Both the position numbers and the translations under genes were made by a program. Positions 32,461 through 40,005 of a DNA stretch of 40,005 nucleotides are shown in pieces (position 1 is the first letter of the stretch; every line of letters begins with the position of its first letter). This DNA is from an uncultured Brevibacillus sp. (GTDB lineage Bacteria; Bacillota; Bacilli; Brevibacillales; Brevibacillaceae): NCBI GenBank assembly GCA_946402065.1, contig CAMIVR010000034.1:1-40005 (forward strand). The letters run 5' to 3'. Below the pieces are notes generated by a model that did no database searches, had not been told where the DNA came from, and saw nothing but the letters and a program-made list of their open reading frames with translations.

Positions 32461-34683
32461 ATGGAGCGAACACAGCGTGAAAAGGAGTTAGTGGAAAAAT
32501 TTTTGCAGGATACTACGTATTTTCGTGCACCAGATCCAAAAATCATCTACAACCACTGTCTGGAGCCGATTACGGAGCGGGAAGCAGCAGCGATCCAAAC
32601 GGTCTCAAACAATACGATCAGTTTGGTTCGGAGCAAACTGCAGGCGGCTGCTGCGGAAACATGCGAAATGCTGAAGCAGACTGGTGCAGCTCCGGGAGCT
32701 AAATGGGGAGACTTGATAACGGCAATTTATACGGAGAGCGGAGATTTGTCGATTGCCAGTTCACAAGGAATTGTTCTGTTTTCTACAACTGCCCAATATG
32801 CAGTCAAGTTTACACGCCAGTATTGGGTGGACGATCCAAGTGTCGGGGTCTATCCTGGTGATGCTTTTATGCACAACGACGCTCGTTACGGAGGTGTCCA
32901 TAACGCAGACCACAGCATGATGCTTCCCATCTTTCACGACGGTCAATTGATCGCCTGGGCGGGTGTTGTTGTTCACGAAGGGGAGAATGGCGCAGTGGAG
33001 CCGGGTGGGGTTCCTTCCCTGGCCGAATCCAAATTTATGGAGGGCCTGATGATTTCTCCCATCAAGATTGCTGAGAATTACACCTTGAAAAATGATATTG
33101 TCACCTTTCTGCAAAACTCGGTTCGGGAGCCCAAATTACTCCTGCAGGATTTGAAGGTAAGATTAACCGCAACGATTCGACTGCAGCAGCGAATTGAGGA
33201 GGCGATTAATGAATTTGGAGTGGATGCGGTTGTTGCGACCATGCGTAAAACACTGGATGACTCCGACCGTGAAGTGCGCCGCCGAGTCTCGCAATGGCAG
33301 GATGGAACCGTTCGTTCGATGGTTGTTTTGGATGGAACACTTCGGGAGAATGTTCTGTGCAAAGGAGAATTGGAGATTACGAAAAAAGGAGACACCCTGC
33401 ATTTTGATCTCACTGGAACCTCTCCGGAATTCGCCAATCGAGCGTTTAATGCGAATTATATTTCCTTGATAGGTGCCTTTTCATCCGCATTTCTGTTCTA
33501 TGTCTGGCCGGATTTACCGCGAAACCAGGCCGTCTTGAACTCGATGAAGGTCACAGTCGGACAGCGCTCTTTGTATAACTGCTCATACGAAACGCCAAGT
33601 GCACAATGTATGGCGAGTGGCTTTCCGTTTCTGATGGCGATTCAGCACGGTTTGGCTAAATTCCTGTACAGTGCCGAAGAGCGCTATACGCAAATCATGG
33701 CACCGATGTATGACATGATTACAACCTTTTTATATGGAGGTGTAACACAAAACGGTGAGATTGTCGGGAATATAGCTGCAGACCTTAACGCGATGCCTAG
33801 TGGTGGCCGTGAGCAGATGGATGGAGAGCATGCTCTGACGATCAGTGTCGGAGCGATGGCGGATCAAGGGGAACAGGAGCTGTTCGAGGAGGATTTGCCG
33901 TGGATGCACCTGTCGAGAAGACTGTTACAGGATAATCAGGGCTTTGGCAAGCATCGCGGCGGTTCGGGCTATCAAATGATCGTAGCGGTAAAGGATACTC
34001 CGTTCTTTGGATTGATGTCCACAACCATTGGCTCCAAGTTTCCTACCGTAACTGGACTGTTTGGCGGATACGGCTGTCCGACCTATCCGCTAGCCAAAGT
34101 AAAAGGGGTTAATGTGTTTACAATCATGCAAGAAAATCCCGATCTGTTTTCGTTTACGATTGAAGAAATCATGAATCAACGTCCTTTTGAGGGAGCCACT
34201 TATTCGACTCATCATCGCGGAATGGGCTTTGAAGTCGTGCAAGAGGGTGAGCTGTATATGCTTACACAAGGAACAGGTGGGGGTTACGGCGATGTGCTTG
34301 ACCGCGATCCGGGCATGGTACTGAAGGATCTGGAAGAAGGTATTATTTCCGACTACGTGGCTCAAAGCATCTATCACGTGGTCTATGACCCGGCTACTTT
34401 TGCTCTGGATATGGATGCAACCAGGGAAAAACGGAAGCAAGAACGGGAAAATCGGAAGCAAAGAGGTACGTCCTACAGCGAATTTCTGGAAAAATGGGTT
34501 ACACCTGAACCTCCTGCTCATCTGCCCTGGTATGGCAGCTGGGGAGACAAGCATGTGATCTACGCTGGCTCACCCGAGAATAAAATGGCATCCGACAACC
34601 TTCAATCTGTATACTTGCCTGATCCAAAAGATGTTCGTATCGCACAACTGGAAGATCAACTCAAGCAAGCCGTAAACAAGTAG
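32461..34683 (+). CDS. HyuB-like catalytic subunit of the ketone carboxylase
   Basis: This 740-aa hydantoinase B/acetone carboxylase alpha-family protein would hold the metal and the carboxylation site. The family metal block HNDARYGGVHNADH (138-151) is intact, followed by GVVVHEGENGAVEPGG. QGFGKHRGGSGYQM and GTGGGYGDVLDRDP near the C-terminus are also typical. AAGGAGTGAGG precedes ATG 32461. It is 17 bases after the second HyuA gene. The ketone cannot be deduced; acetone, butanone, acetophenone and other aryl-alkyl ketones remain possible. Confidence 0.88.
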   Translation: MERTQREKELVEKFLQDTTYFRAPDPKIIYNHCLEPITEREAAAIQTVSNNTISLVRSKLQAAAAETCEMLKQTGAAPGAKWGDLITAIYTESGDLSIASSQGIVLFSTTAQYAVKFTRQYWVDDPSVGVYPGDAFMHNDARYGGVHNADHSMMLPIFHDGQLIAWAGVVVHEGENGAVEPGGVPSLAESKFMEGLMISPIKIAENYTLKNDIVTFLQNSVREPKLLLQDLKVRLTATIRLQQRIEEAINEFGVDAVVATMRKTLDDSDREVRRRVSQWQDGTVRSMVVLDGTLRENVLCKGELEITKKGDTLHFDLTGTSPEFANRAFNANYISLIGAFSSAFLFYVWPDLPRNQAVLNSMKVTVGQRSLYNCSYETPSAQCMASGFPFLMAIQHGLAKFLYSAEERYTQIMAPMYDMITTFLYGGVTQNGEIVGNIAADLNAMPSGGREQMDGEHALTISVGAMADQGEQELFEEDLPWMHLSRRLLQDNQGFGKHRGGSGYQMIVAVKDTPFFGLMSTTIGSKFPTVTGLFGGYGCPTYPLAKVKGVNVFTIMQENPDLFSFTIEEIMNQRPFEGATYSTHHRGMGFEVVQEGELYMLTQGTGGGYGDVLDRDPGMVLKDLEEGIISDYVAQSIYHVVYDPATFALDMDATREKRKQERENRKQRGTSYSEFLEKWVTPEPPAHLPWYGSWGDKHVIYAGSPENKMASDNLQSVYLPDPKDVRIAQLEDQLKQAVNK

Positions 34684-34716
34684 AGCTGCTGGTGTCAGCC
34701 AAAGGGGGAAGTTCGA

Positions 34717-35628
34717 TTGAATGTAAACTTTCAACGTTTTTTCTTGATCCACCCACAACAAGAGAGGAAGGTCTGGCTTGACTTTCATGATTATGCCAAT
34801 AAACTGTTTGCTCAAGATGCCGAAGACTTCTGGCTCAACCCGATGCAGTATATCTTTGCCGTCAAACAGGCACAAGGCATGCTTCGATCAGACATTTTGA
34901 GTATCCCGATTATCCGTTTCTTTGAAAACTGGCTTCGCATTCATCCGGAAGCGTTGGAGAAATGGAAGGGGAAGAAGCCGACTTTTGTCTGCAAAAAGAT
35001 TCTGACAGAGGAAGAACCGCTTCAGGTTCTGCTTGAAGTAACGAACGGACTGAAAAATTTGTATCCCGAACAACTCCCTTTGGTTCTTGTGCTTTCTTCT
35101 CCCGGTCAATGGCTGCGTTTGATTCAAAACCATCTGTCAGAAGAGAAAGCAACCTCTTTTGATTCAGAAGCGATCGAGAGCGTAGCGATCTATCTTGCTG
35201 ACTTTTTGCGGCATTTTTCGACATCAGGCATTTCAGCCATTCTTTTCGAGGACCAGGATGACGAGTTAGTTTGTTTAAATGAATGGGGGGAGCTTGTTCA
35301 ACCGGTGATAAACGTGGGGAAACATTATCAATGGTCTACAGGTATCAGACTGAAAAGCGATGTTGCCGAAGATGTTTTGCAATCACTCTCTAGCCTTGAC
35401 TTTATCCTGTTTGCTGATGCCAGTCCGTCAGCCATTCACTCTCTTTGGCAACAAGGTCTGGCTCACATAGGTGGGGGACTGAACGAGAATTTTTGGAATC
35501 AGGGAGAGATATTTCCGTCTTCAGATTCGCGTGGACTCGCTTTTGGAACAATTCCAGCAATGGCACAACCGGAAAAAGTGCTTGAGCGTTTAAGGGAATT
35601 TCGAGATGCGGATAGAAAGGAAGGATAA
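34717..35628 (+). CDS. ~34-kDa accessory protein, candidate ApcE-like fifth subunit
   Basis: This 303-aa soluble protein starts at TTG 34717 behind AAAGGGGGAAG. I do not recognise a family with confidence. A central stretch (PLVLVLSSPGQWLRLI, later IYLADFLRHFSTSGISAILFEDQDD) recalls uroporphyrinogen-decarboxylase-like TIM barrels, but only loosely. Position and mass match ApcE, the 34-kDa protein that acetophenone carboxylase needs besides its ApcABCD core. Acetone carboxylase operons have no such gene. It ends two bases before the CoA-ligase gene. The assignment rests on synteny and size, not on motif. Confidence 0.6.
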   Translation: MNVNFQRFFLIHPQQERKVWLDFHDYANKLFAQDAEDFWLNPMQYIFAVKQAQGMLRSDILSIPIIRFFENWLRIHPEALEKWKGKKPTFVCKKILTEEEPLQVLLEVTNGLKNLYPEQLPLVLVLSSPGQWLRLIQNHLSEEKATSFDSEAIESVAIYLADFLRHFSTSGISAILFEDQDDELVCLNEWGELVQPVINVGKHYQWSTGIRLKSDVAEDVLQSLSSLDFILFADASPSAIHSLWQQGLAHIGGGLNENFWNQGEIFPSSDSRGLAFGTIPAMAQPEKVLERLREFRDADRKEG

Positions 35629-35630
35629 AG

Positions 35631-37637
35631 ATGATTGAAGAGGGGACACTTCTCTGGGAACCAAGCCAGACCTGGAAGGAAAACGCCAATATAACGGCAT
35701 TTATGAACTGGTTGAATGTGAAAAAGGGCCTTGATTTCCACGATTACCAAGCACTTTGGCAGTGGTCAGTGGATGAGGTGGAGGATTTCTGGCAGTCGAT
35801 CTGGGACTATTTCGAAATCAAATCCTCGCAGCCATATCGTTGCGTACTCGAAAATAGTGATATGCCCGGCTCCGTATGGTTTCCGGGAGCACGTGTGAAT
35901 TATGCCAAATACATGTTAAAAAACTGGGATTCGGATAAGACGGCAGTTTATTATCTTTCAGAAAATTCTCCGGTAGGTCAATTGACCTTCCGGGAATTAT
36001 CAAGCAGGGTTTTGATTCTGGCGAATGAATTGCGCAGGTTGGGTGTTCAACCGGGTGAACGTGTGGTAGCTTACATGCCGACGATTCCGGAAGCATTGAT
36101 CGCTATGCTGGCAACGATGAGTATTGGGGCGGTCTGGTCCAGCTGTTCTCCGGATTTCGGAACGAAAAGCGTATTGGATCGTTTTCAACAGCTGGAGCCC
36201 AAGGTCTTGTTTGCGGTGGATGGCTACCGCTACGGTGGAGGAAGCTTCGACAGACGAGAAGAGGTGCAGGCAATAAGACAGGGGCTTCCCAGTTTGCAGC
36301 ACACGATCTATCTTCCCTATCTGCTTCCGACAGGAAAACCGCAACTCGCTGACGGAGAATATCTGTGGGGGGACCTGTTGAACAAACCGGAAATTCCATT
36401 CGCTCAATTTGAGTTTGAAGATGTGCCGTTTGAGCATCCGCTATGGGTTTTATTCTCTTCGGGTACAACCGGTATCCCCAAAGGAATCGTTCACAGCCAT
36501 GGTGGAGTTTTGCTTGAAATATACAAGACGACTACATTCCATGCCAATCTTGGGCCGGAATCCTGCATGTTCTTCTATACGACCACAGGGTGGATGATGT
36601 TTAACATGCTCGCCGGTGCGTTGTTAACGGGAGCATCCATCGTGTTATATGATGGAAATCCCGGTTATCCTCACATCGGGATACTCTGGGAAATTGCTGA
36701 AAAAACGGGAGTTACCTTCTTCGGTGCGAGCCCGACCTATGTGAATCTGATGGTGAAAGCAGGTCTATCTCCCAAACAAAAATATGATCTCTCCAAACTG
36801 GAAAGTGTCCTGCTATCAGGTTCTCCTTCGACACCGGAAACGTTTCGGTGGGTTTATGAAAATGTCAAAAAAGATTTGTGGCTAACATCTCAAAGTGGCG
36901 GAACGGATATTGCTTCCGGCTTCGTAGGGGCTATCCCCATCGAACCCGTTCATGCCGGAGAAATTCAGGTGCGAATGCTTGGCGTACATGTTCAGTCATA
37001 TAACGACGATGGACAGCCGATTGTTGACGAGATCGGTGAATTGGTAGTGACCAAGCCGATGCCATCCATGCCGATCTATTTTTGGAACGACAAAGAGAAC
37101 AGACGCTACATGGAGAGCTATTTTGATGTGTTTCCGGGTGTTTGGCGACACGGTGACTTTCTCAAAATCACGTCAAGAGGAACATGTGTCATCTACGGGC
37201 GTTCAGATTCTACCCTGAACAGGTATGGAGTACGAATTGGCACCAGTGAAATCTATCGAGCTGTTGAGGCATTGGAAGAGGTGCAGGACAGTCTGATCGT
37301 CAATCTGGATTTACCGCAAGGACGCTTCTTCATGCCGCTTTTTGTTGTCCTCAAGCAAGGGTTTTCCCTGGATGAGGCCATGATTGGCAAAATCAATGAC
37401 AAAATCAGAAGCGATTGTTCTCCAAGACATGTGCCCGACAAAATCTATCCGATTCCATCTGTCCCGTACACATTGACAGGCAAGAAGATGGAAGTTCCGG
37501 TCAGAAAAATTCTCATGGGCATACCGGAATCCAAAGCCGCCAATCGGGGGGCGATGGCAAACCCGAGCTCTCTTGATTATTTTGTGAATTTTTTGCAACA
37601 AAACAATGACTACAGTCTATTGGATGAAAACAAATAG
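35631..37637 (+). CDS. Acetoacetyl-CoA synthetase-family 3-oxoacid:CoA ligase (AacS/Bal-like)
   Basis: This 668-aa AMP-forming ligase would convert the 3-oxoacid made by the carboxylase to its CoA ester. It has the P-loop SSGTTGIPKG (276-285), the acetoacetyl-CoA synthetase block FYTTTGWMMFN, GGTDIASGFVGA, and WRHGDFLKIT. The C-terminal catalytic lysine region reads PYTLTGKKMEVPVRKIL. The family acts on acetoacetate; benzoylacetate-CoA ligase (Bal) from acetophenone pathways belongs to the same group. GGAAGGA precedes ATG 35631, two bases after the previous stop. It lies in the same place as bal after apcE in Aromatoleum. Confidence 0.87.
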   Translation: MIEEGTLLWEPSQTWKENANITAFMNWLNVKKGLDFHDYQALWQWSVDEVEDFWQSIWDYFEIKSSQPYRCVLENSDMPGSVWFPGARVNYAKYMLKNWDSDKTAVYYLSENSPVGQLTFRELSSRVLILANELRRLGVQPGERVVAYMPTIPEALIAMLATMSIGAVWSSCSPDFGTKSVLDRFQQLEPKVLFAVDGYRYGGGSFDRREEVQAIRQGLPSLQHTIYLPYLLPTGKPQLADGEYLWGDLLNKPEIPFAQFEFEDVPFEHPLWVLFSSGTTGIPKGIVHSHGGVLLEIYKTTTFHANLGPESCMFFYTTTGWMMFNMLAGALLTGASIVLYDGNPGYPHIGILWEIAEKTGVTFFGASPTYVNLMVKAGLSPKQKYDLSKLESVLLSGSPSTPETFRWVYENVKKDLWLTSQSGGTDIASGFVGAIPIEPVHAGEIQVRMLGVHVQSYNDDGQPIVDEIGELVVTKPMPSMPIYFWNDKENRRYMESYFDVFPGVWRHGDFLKITSRGTCVIYGRSDSTLNRYGVRIGTSEIYRAVEALEEVQDSLIVNLDLPQGRFFMPLFVVLKQGFSLDEAMIGKINDKIRSDCSPRHVPDKIYPIPSVPYTLTGKKMEVPVRKILMGIPESKAANRGAMANPSSLDYFVNFLQQNNDYSLLDENK

Positions 37638-37654
37638 ACGGGAGGTTTATCTGA

Positions 37655-38833
37655 ATGAAGAGCCAAGCAAATGTGATTGGTGTAAGCATGGTGAAATTTG
37701 AGAAGCCAGGAAGGAGTGAGCCTTATGAAATCATGGCAGCAAAAGCAATCACGGGAGCGCTGGCTGATGCGGGGATTGATATGTCAGACGTCGAGCAAGC
37801 ATATGCCAGCTACGTTTATGGAGAGAGCACATCTGGTCAAACAGCTTTATATCAAGTAGGAATGACAGGCATTCCCATTATGAATGTAAACAATAATTGT
37901 TCATCAGGGTCAACTGCCCTTTACATGGCGCGACAGGCTGTGGAATCTGGCGCAATTGATTGTGCCCTTGCTTTTGGATTTGAAGAAATGCAGCCGGGAG
38001 CCTTAGGTGAGCATTGGACCGATCGAACATCACCCTTCCAATGGATTCAAAATCGGTTCGATCAATTAAACCGTGAGTTACCGAATGGTCCCGGCGCAAT
38101 AAAGGTATTTGGAGCTGCTGGTTTGGAATATCTGGAAAAATATGGTGCGAATCCTGACATATACGGGAAAGTAGCTGTAAAATCGAGGCAGCATGCCGTA
38201 AACAATCCGTACTCCTTGTTCACAAAAGAGCTCCAATTAGATGAAGTCATGAATGCCCCTGCCATATACCCGGGCTTGACGCGATTAATGGCGTGTCCAC
38301 CGACATGTGGAGCAGCAGCGGCAATTGTTTGCAGCGACCGCTTTGCAAAAAAACATAATGTTCATAAGACGGTGAAAATAATTGCCCAATCGATGACAAC
38401 GGATTTACCTAACAGCACGGAAGACAATCAGCATTTGGTCGGCTGTGATATGACCGCGCGTGCGGCCGAGCAAGTATATGAAAAAGCCGGTATCGGCCCA
38501 GAGGATGTCGATGTCGTGGAGTTGCACGACTGCTTTACACCTAATGAGGTCATTACCTACGAAAGATTAGGACTTTGCGGGGAAGGAGAGGCCGAGAAGC
38601 TTATCAATAGCGGAGACAATACGTATGGGGGGAAATATGTCATCAATCCATCCGGTGGATTAATGTCGAAGGGACACCCGCTTGGCGCCACTGGTTTGGC
38701 GCAATGTACGGAATTGGTTTGGCATTTAAGAGGAGATGCAGGAAAACGCCAGGTAGATGGGGCGAAAATTGCCCTTCAGCATAACCTTGGTCTTGGCGGC
38801 GCATGTGTTGTGACAATGTACAGCAGGGGATAA
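37655..38833 (+). CDS. Thiolase-family protein (SCP-x/lipid-transfer type)
   Basis: This 392-aa enzyme probably cleaves the 3-oxoacyl-CoA with CoA to acetyl-CoA plus an acyl-CoA. Nucleophile Cys82 is in NNCSSGSTAL; VELHDCFTPNEV and GGLMSKGHPLGATG complete the site. GGGAGG precedes ATG 37655. Unlike the thiolase at 4403, no DUF35 partner lies beside it in this window; one could lie beyond the right edge. Its position after the CoA ligase makes it the last step of the ketone route. Confidence 0.87.
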   Translation: MKSQANVIGVSMVKFEKPGRSEPYEIMAAKAITGALADAGIDMSDVEQAYASYVYGESTSGQTALYQVGMTGIPIMNVNNNCSSGSTALYMARQAVESGAIDCALAFGFEEMQPGALGEHWTDRTSPFQWIQNRFDQLNRELPNGPGAIKVFGAAGLEYLEKYGANPDIYGKVAVKSRQHAVNNPYSLFTKELQLDEVMNAPAIYPGLTRLMACPPTCGAAAAIVCSDRFAKKHNVHKTVKIIAQSMTTDLPNSTEDNQHLVGCDMTARAAEQVYEKAGIGPEDVDVVELHDCFTPNEVITYERLGLCGEGEAEKLINSGDNTYGGKYVINPSGGLMSKGHPLGATGLAQCTELVWHLRGDAGKRQVDGAKIALQHNLGLGGACVVTMYSRG

Positions 38834-38861
38834 AAAATTTCACCATTCCAGGAAGGGGATT

Positions 38862-39767
38862 ATGATTATGAATGATAAGAATATTACGGTTGCAGGCAGT
38901 GGTGTTTTGGGAAGTCAGATTGCTTTTCAAACAGCATTTCATGGATTCAATGTAACAGTATACGACATCAATGATGAAGCCATAGAACGTGGAAAGGATC
39001 GAATCGTGAAATTGAAACCGCACTATCAAGCGGATTTAGGGGCTAGTGAAGAAGAAGTCAATGCTGCTTATAACCGCATTTCTTTTTACAGTGATTTATC
39101 AAAAGCAGTGTCGGATGCCGATCTTGTGATTGAAGCCGTAGCTGAAGTGGTTCAAATCAAGACCGACTTTTACAAGAAGTTAGGCAAAGCAGCTCCCGAA
39201 AAGACCATTTTTGCGACGAACTCTTCTACGTTATTGCCAAGTCAGTTTGCCGAAGCGACAGGACGACCGGAAAAATTTTTAGCATTGCACTTTGCAAATG
39301 AGATTTGGAAAAACAATACGGCGGAAATCATGAAACATCCAGGAACCGATCAGAAAGTGTTTGATGATGTCATTGCATTCGCAAAAGCAATCGGTATGGT
39401 GGCATTGCCTCTACACAAAGAGCAGCCAGGCTATATCCTAAATACTTTATTGGTTCCTTTTTTAGAAGCCGCTATGACTCTCCTGGTTAGAGAAATAGCC
39501 GATCCGGAAACAATCGATAAAACCTGGATGATCGCAACAAAATCACCCATGGGTCCTTTTGTCATTTTAGACATGGTAGGAATTAATACCCCGTATCATA
39601 TTGAACTGGCAAAAGCCGAAGCGACTGGTAACCCAGAGTTCAAAAAAATTGCTGAGTTATTAAAGTCTGAGTATATCGATAAGGGGAAACTTGGAAGGGA
39701 AACAGGAGAAGGATTCTACAAATATCCTAATCCCAACTTTATCAAACCTGACTTTTTAAAGGGCTAA
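38862..39767 (+). CDS. 3-hydroxyacyl-CoA dehydrogenase
   Basis: This 301-aa NAD-dependent enzyme interconverts 3-hydroxyacyl-CoA and 3-oxoacyl-CoA. The Rossmann site is ITVAGSGVLGSQIAF followed by acidic VYDIND. The catalytic region has ATNSSTLLPSQF and LHFANEIWKN, where the usual LHFFNP is altered. The C-terminal helical domain is complete, ending ETGEGFYKYPNP. Two ATGs (38862 and 38868) follow AGGAAGGGG; the second has the better spacing. In the ketone route it is not strictly needed, so it may let the pathway also take hydroxyacids or feed synthesis. Confidence 0.85.
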   Translation: MIMNDKNITVAGSGVLGSQIAFQTAFHGFNVTVYDINDEAIERGKDRIVKLKPHYQADLGASEEEVNAAYNRISFYSDLSKAVSDADLVIEAVAEVVQIKTDFYKKLGKAAPEKTIFATNSSTLLPSQFAEATGRPEKFLALHFANEIWKNNTAEIMKHPGTDQKVFDDVIAFAKAIGMVALPLHKEQPGYILNTLLVPFLEAAMTLLVREIADPETIDKTWMIATKSPMGPFVILDMVGINTPYHIELAKAEATGNPEFKKIAELLKSEYIDKGKLGRETGEGFYKYPNPNFIKPDFLKG

Positions 39768-39781
39768 AGGGGGGACTAAAA

Positions 39782-39967
39782 ATGGAAATGAATAAAGCAC
39801 AGCAGTTGGATGGAAAGATTGCTCTTGTAACCGGAGCAGCGGGAGGTCTGGGATCAGCCATCTCCCAAGGACTTGTTCAAGCGGGGGCAAAAGTAATGAT
39901 CACAGATATTCTTGAGGATCGTGGACAATCCCAGGCATATGAGCTTTCCAAAGGAGCATTCCTGTAA
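39782..39967 (+). pseudogene. Short-chain dehydrogenase/reductase, truncated after 61 codons
   Basis: ATG 39782 opens a typical SDR N-terminus: the NAD(P) site LVTGAAGGLGSAISQGL and an acidic MITDILED that favours NAD. SDRs are about 250 residues, but TAA 39965 ends the frame after ELSKGAFL, before the NNAG and YxxxK motifs. The 38 bases after it do not continue the family in any frame. The gene was probably broken by insertion or deletion. An intact copy could have oxidised the secondary alcohol to the ketone, as 1-phenylethanol dehydrogenase does beside apc. Confidence 0.72.
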
Positions 39968-40005
39968 TGAATTAATTTGAGGTTTGAGAAAAGAAAAGTA
40001 CCCCT

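Noticed and set aside
28000..34683. Reading the HyuA/HyuB genes as an ATP-dependent hydantoinase or oxoprolinase
   Set aside because: The zinc-ribbon subunit, the doubled HyuA and the following 3-oxoacid-CoA ligase and thiolase fit a ketone carboxylase and have no place in hydantoin metabolism.
28000..34683. Plain three-subunit acetone carboxylase
   Set aside because: The second HyuA, the short gamma-type protein and the 34-kDa protein are not part of AcxABC. I keep acetone as a possible substrate but not the simple AcxABC architecture.

Overview
The window reads as chromosomal DNA of a low-to-mid-GC, endospore-former-type Firmicute, most like Brevibacillus or a relative in Paenibacillaceae (inference). 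The reasons are strong AGGAGG-type ribosome sites, frequent TTG/GTG starts, CcpA-like cre boxes, an OmpR/PhoR pair, and a sigma-54 activator of the AcoR type. No rRNA, tRNA or CRISPR array was seen.

Layout. (1) 1-1650: a complete IS4-family element with 18-bp terminal inverted repeats and a frameshifted transposase. (2) 1730-9038: a TetR regulator divergent from an acyl-CoA ligase / thiolase / DUF35 Zn-ribbon / MHS transporter operon, then an orphan family-5 solute-binding lipoprotein. This looks like uptake and CoA-dependent breakdown of an organic acid. (3) 9282-14790: a signalling trio made of a membrane hybrid histidine kinase, a CheR methyltransferase and a REC-PAS-PAS histidine kinase, with no CheB. 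(4) 14820-17506: a 61-aa protein, an exported 469-aa protein and a Ser-rich lipoprotein. (5) 17644-23000: an OmpR-family two-component system, a betaine-aldehyde-dehydrogenase-like enzyme and an APC permease. (6) 23349-24724: a coiled-coil protein with 42-bp repeats, then a junkyard of two broken IS4-type transposases and a truncated DUF2325 gene. (7) 24801-39967: a catabolic island, by eye richer in A+T.

The island is the most interesting part. It holds a sigma-54 enhancer-binding activator and a five-gene set: HyuA-like, 118-aa zinc ribbon, second HyuA-like, HyuB-like and a ~34-kDa protein. This composition matches the five-subunit acetophenone carboxylase (ApcABCDE) of Aromatoleum better than the three-subunit acetone carboxylase. 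An acetoacetyl/benzoylacetyl-CoA-type ligase, an SCP-x-type thiolase, a 3-hydroxyacyl-CoA dehydrogenase and a truncated SDR follow. The proposed route is ketone + CO2 to a 3-oxoacid, to 3-oxoacyl-CoA, to acyl-CoA + acetyl-CoA. A -24/-12 promoter at 27913 and an array of TGTNACA heptads at 27760-27805 precede the operon. A sister array at 24801-24838 precedes a decayed chemoreceptor gene, so the same activator may once have coupled ketone sensing by chemotaxis to ketone carboxylation. The substrate cannot be read from the sequence.
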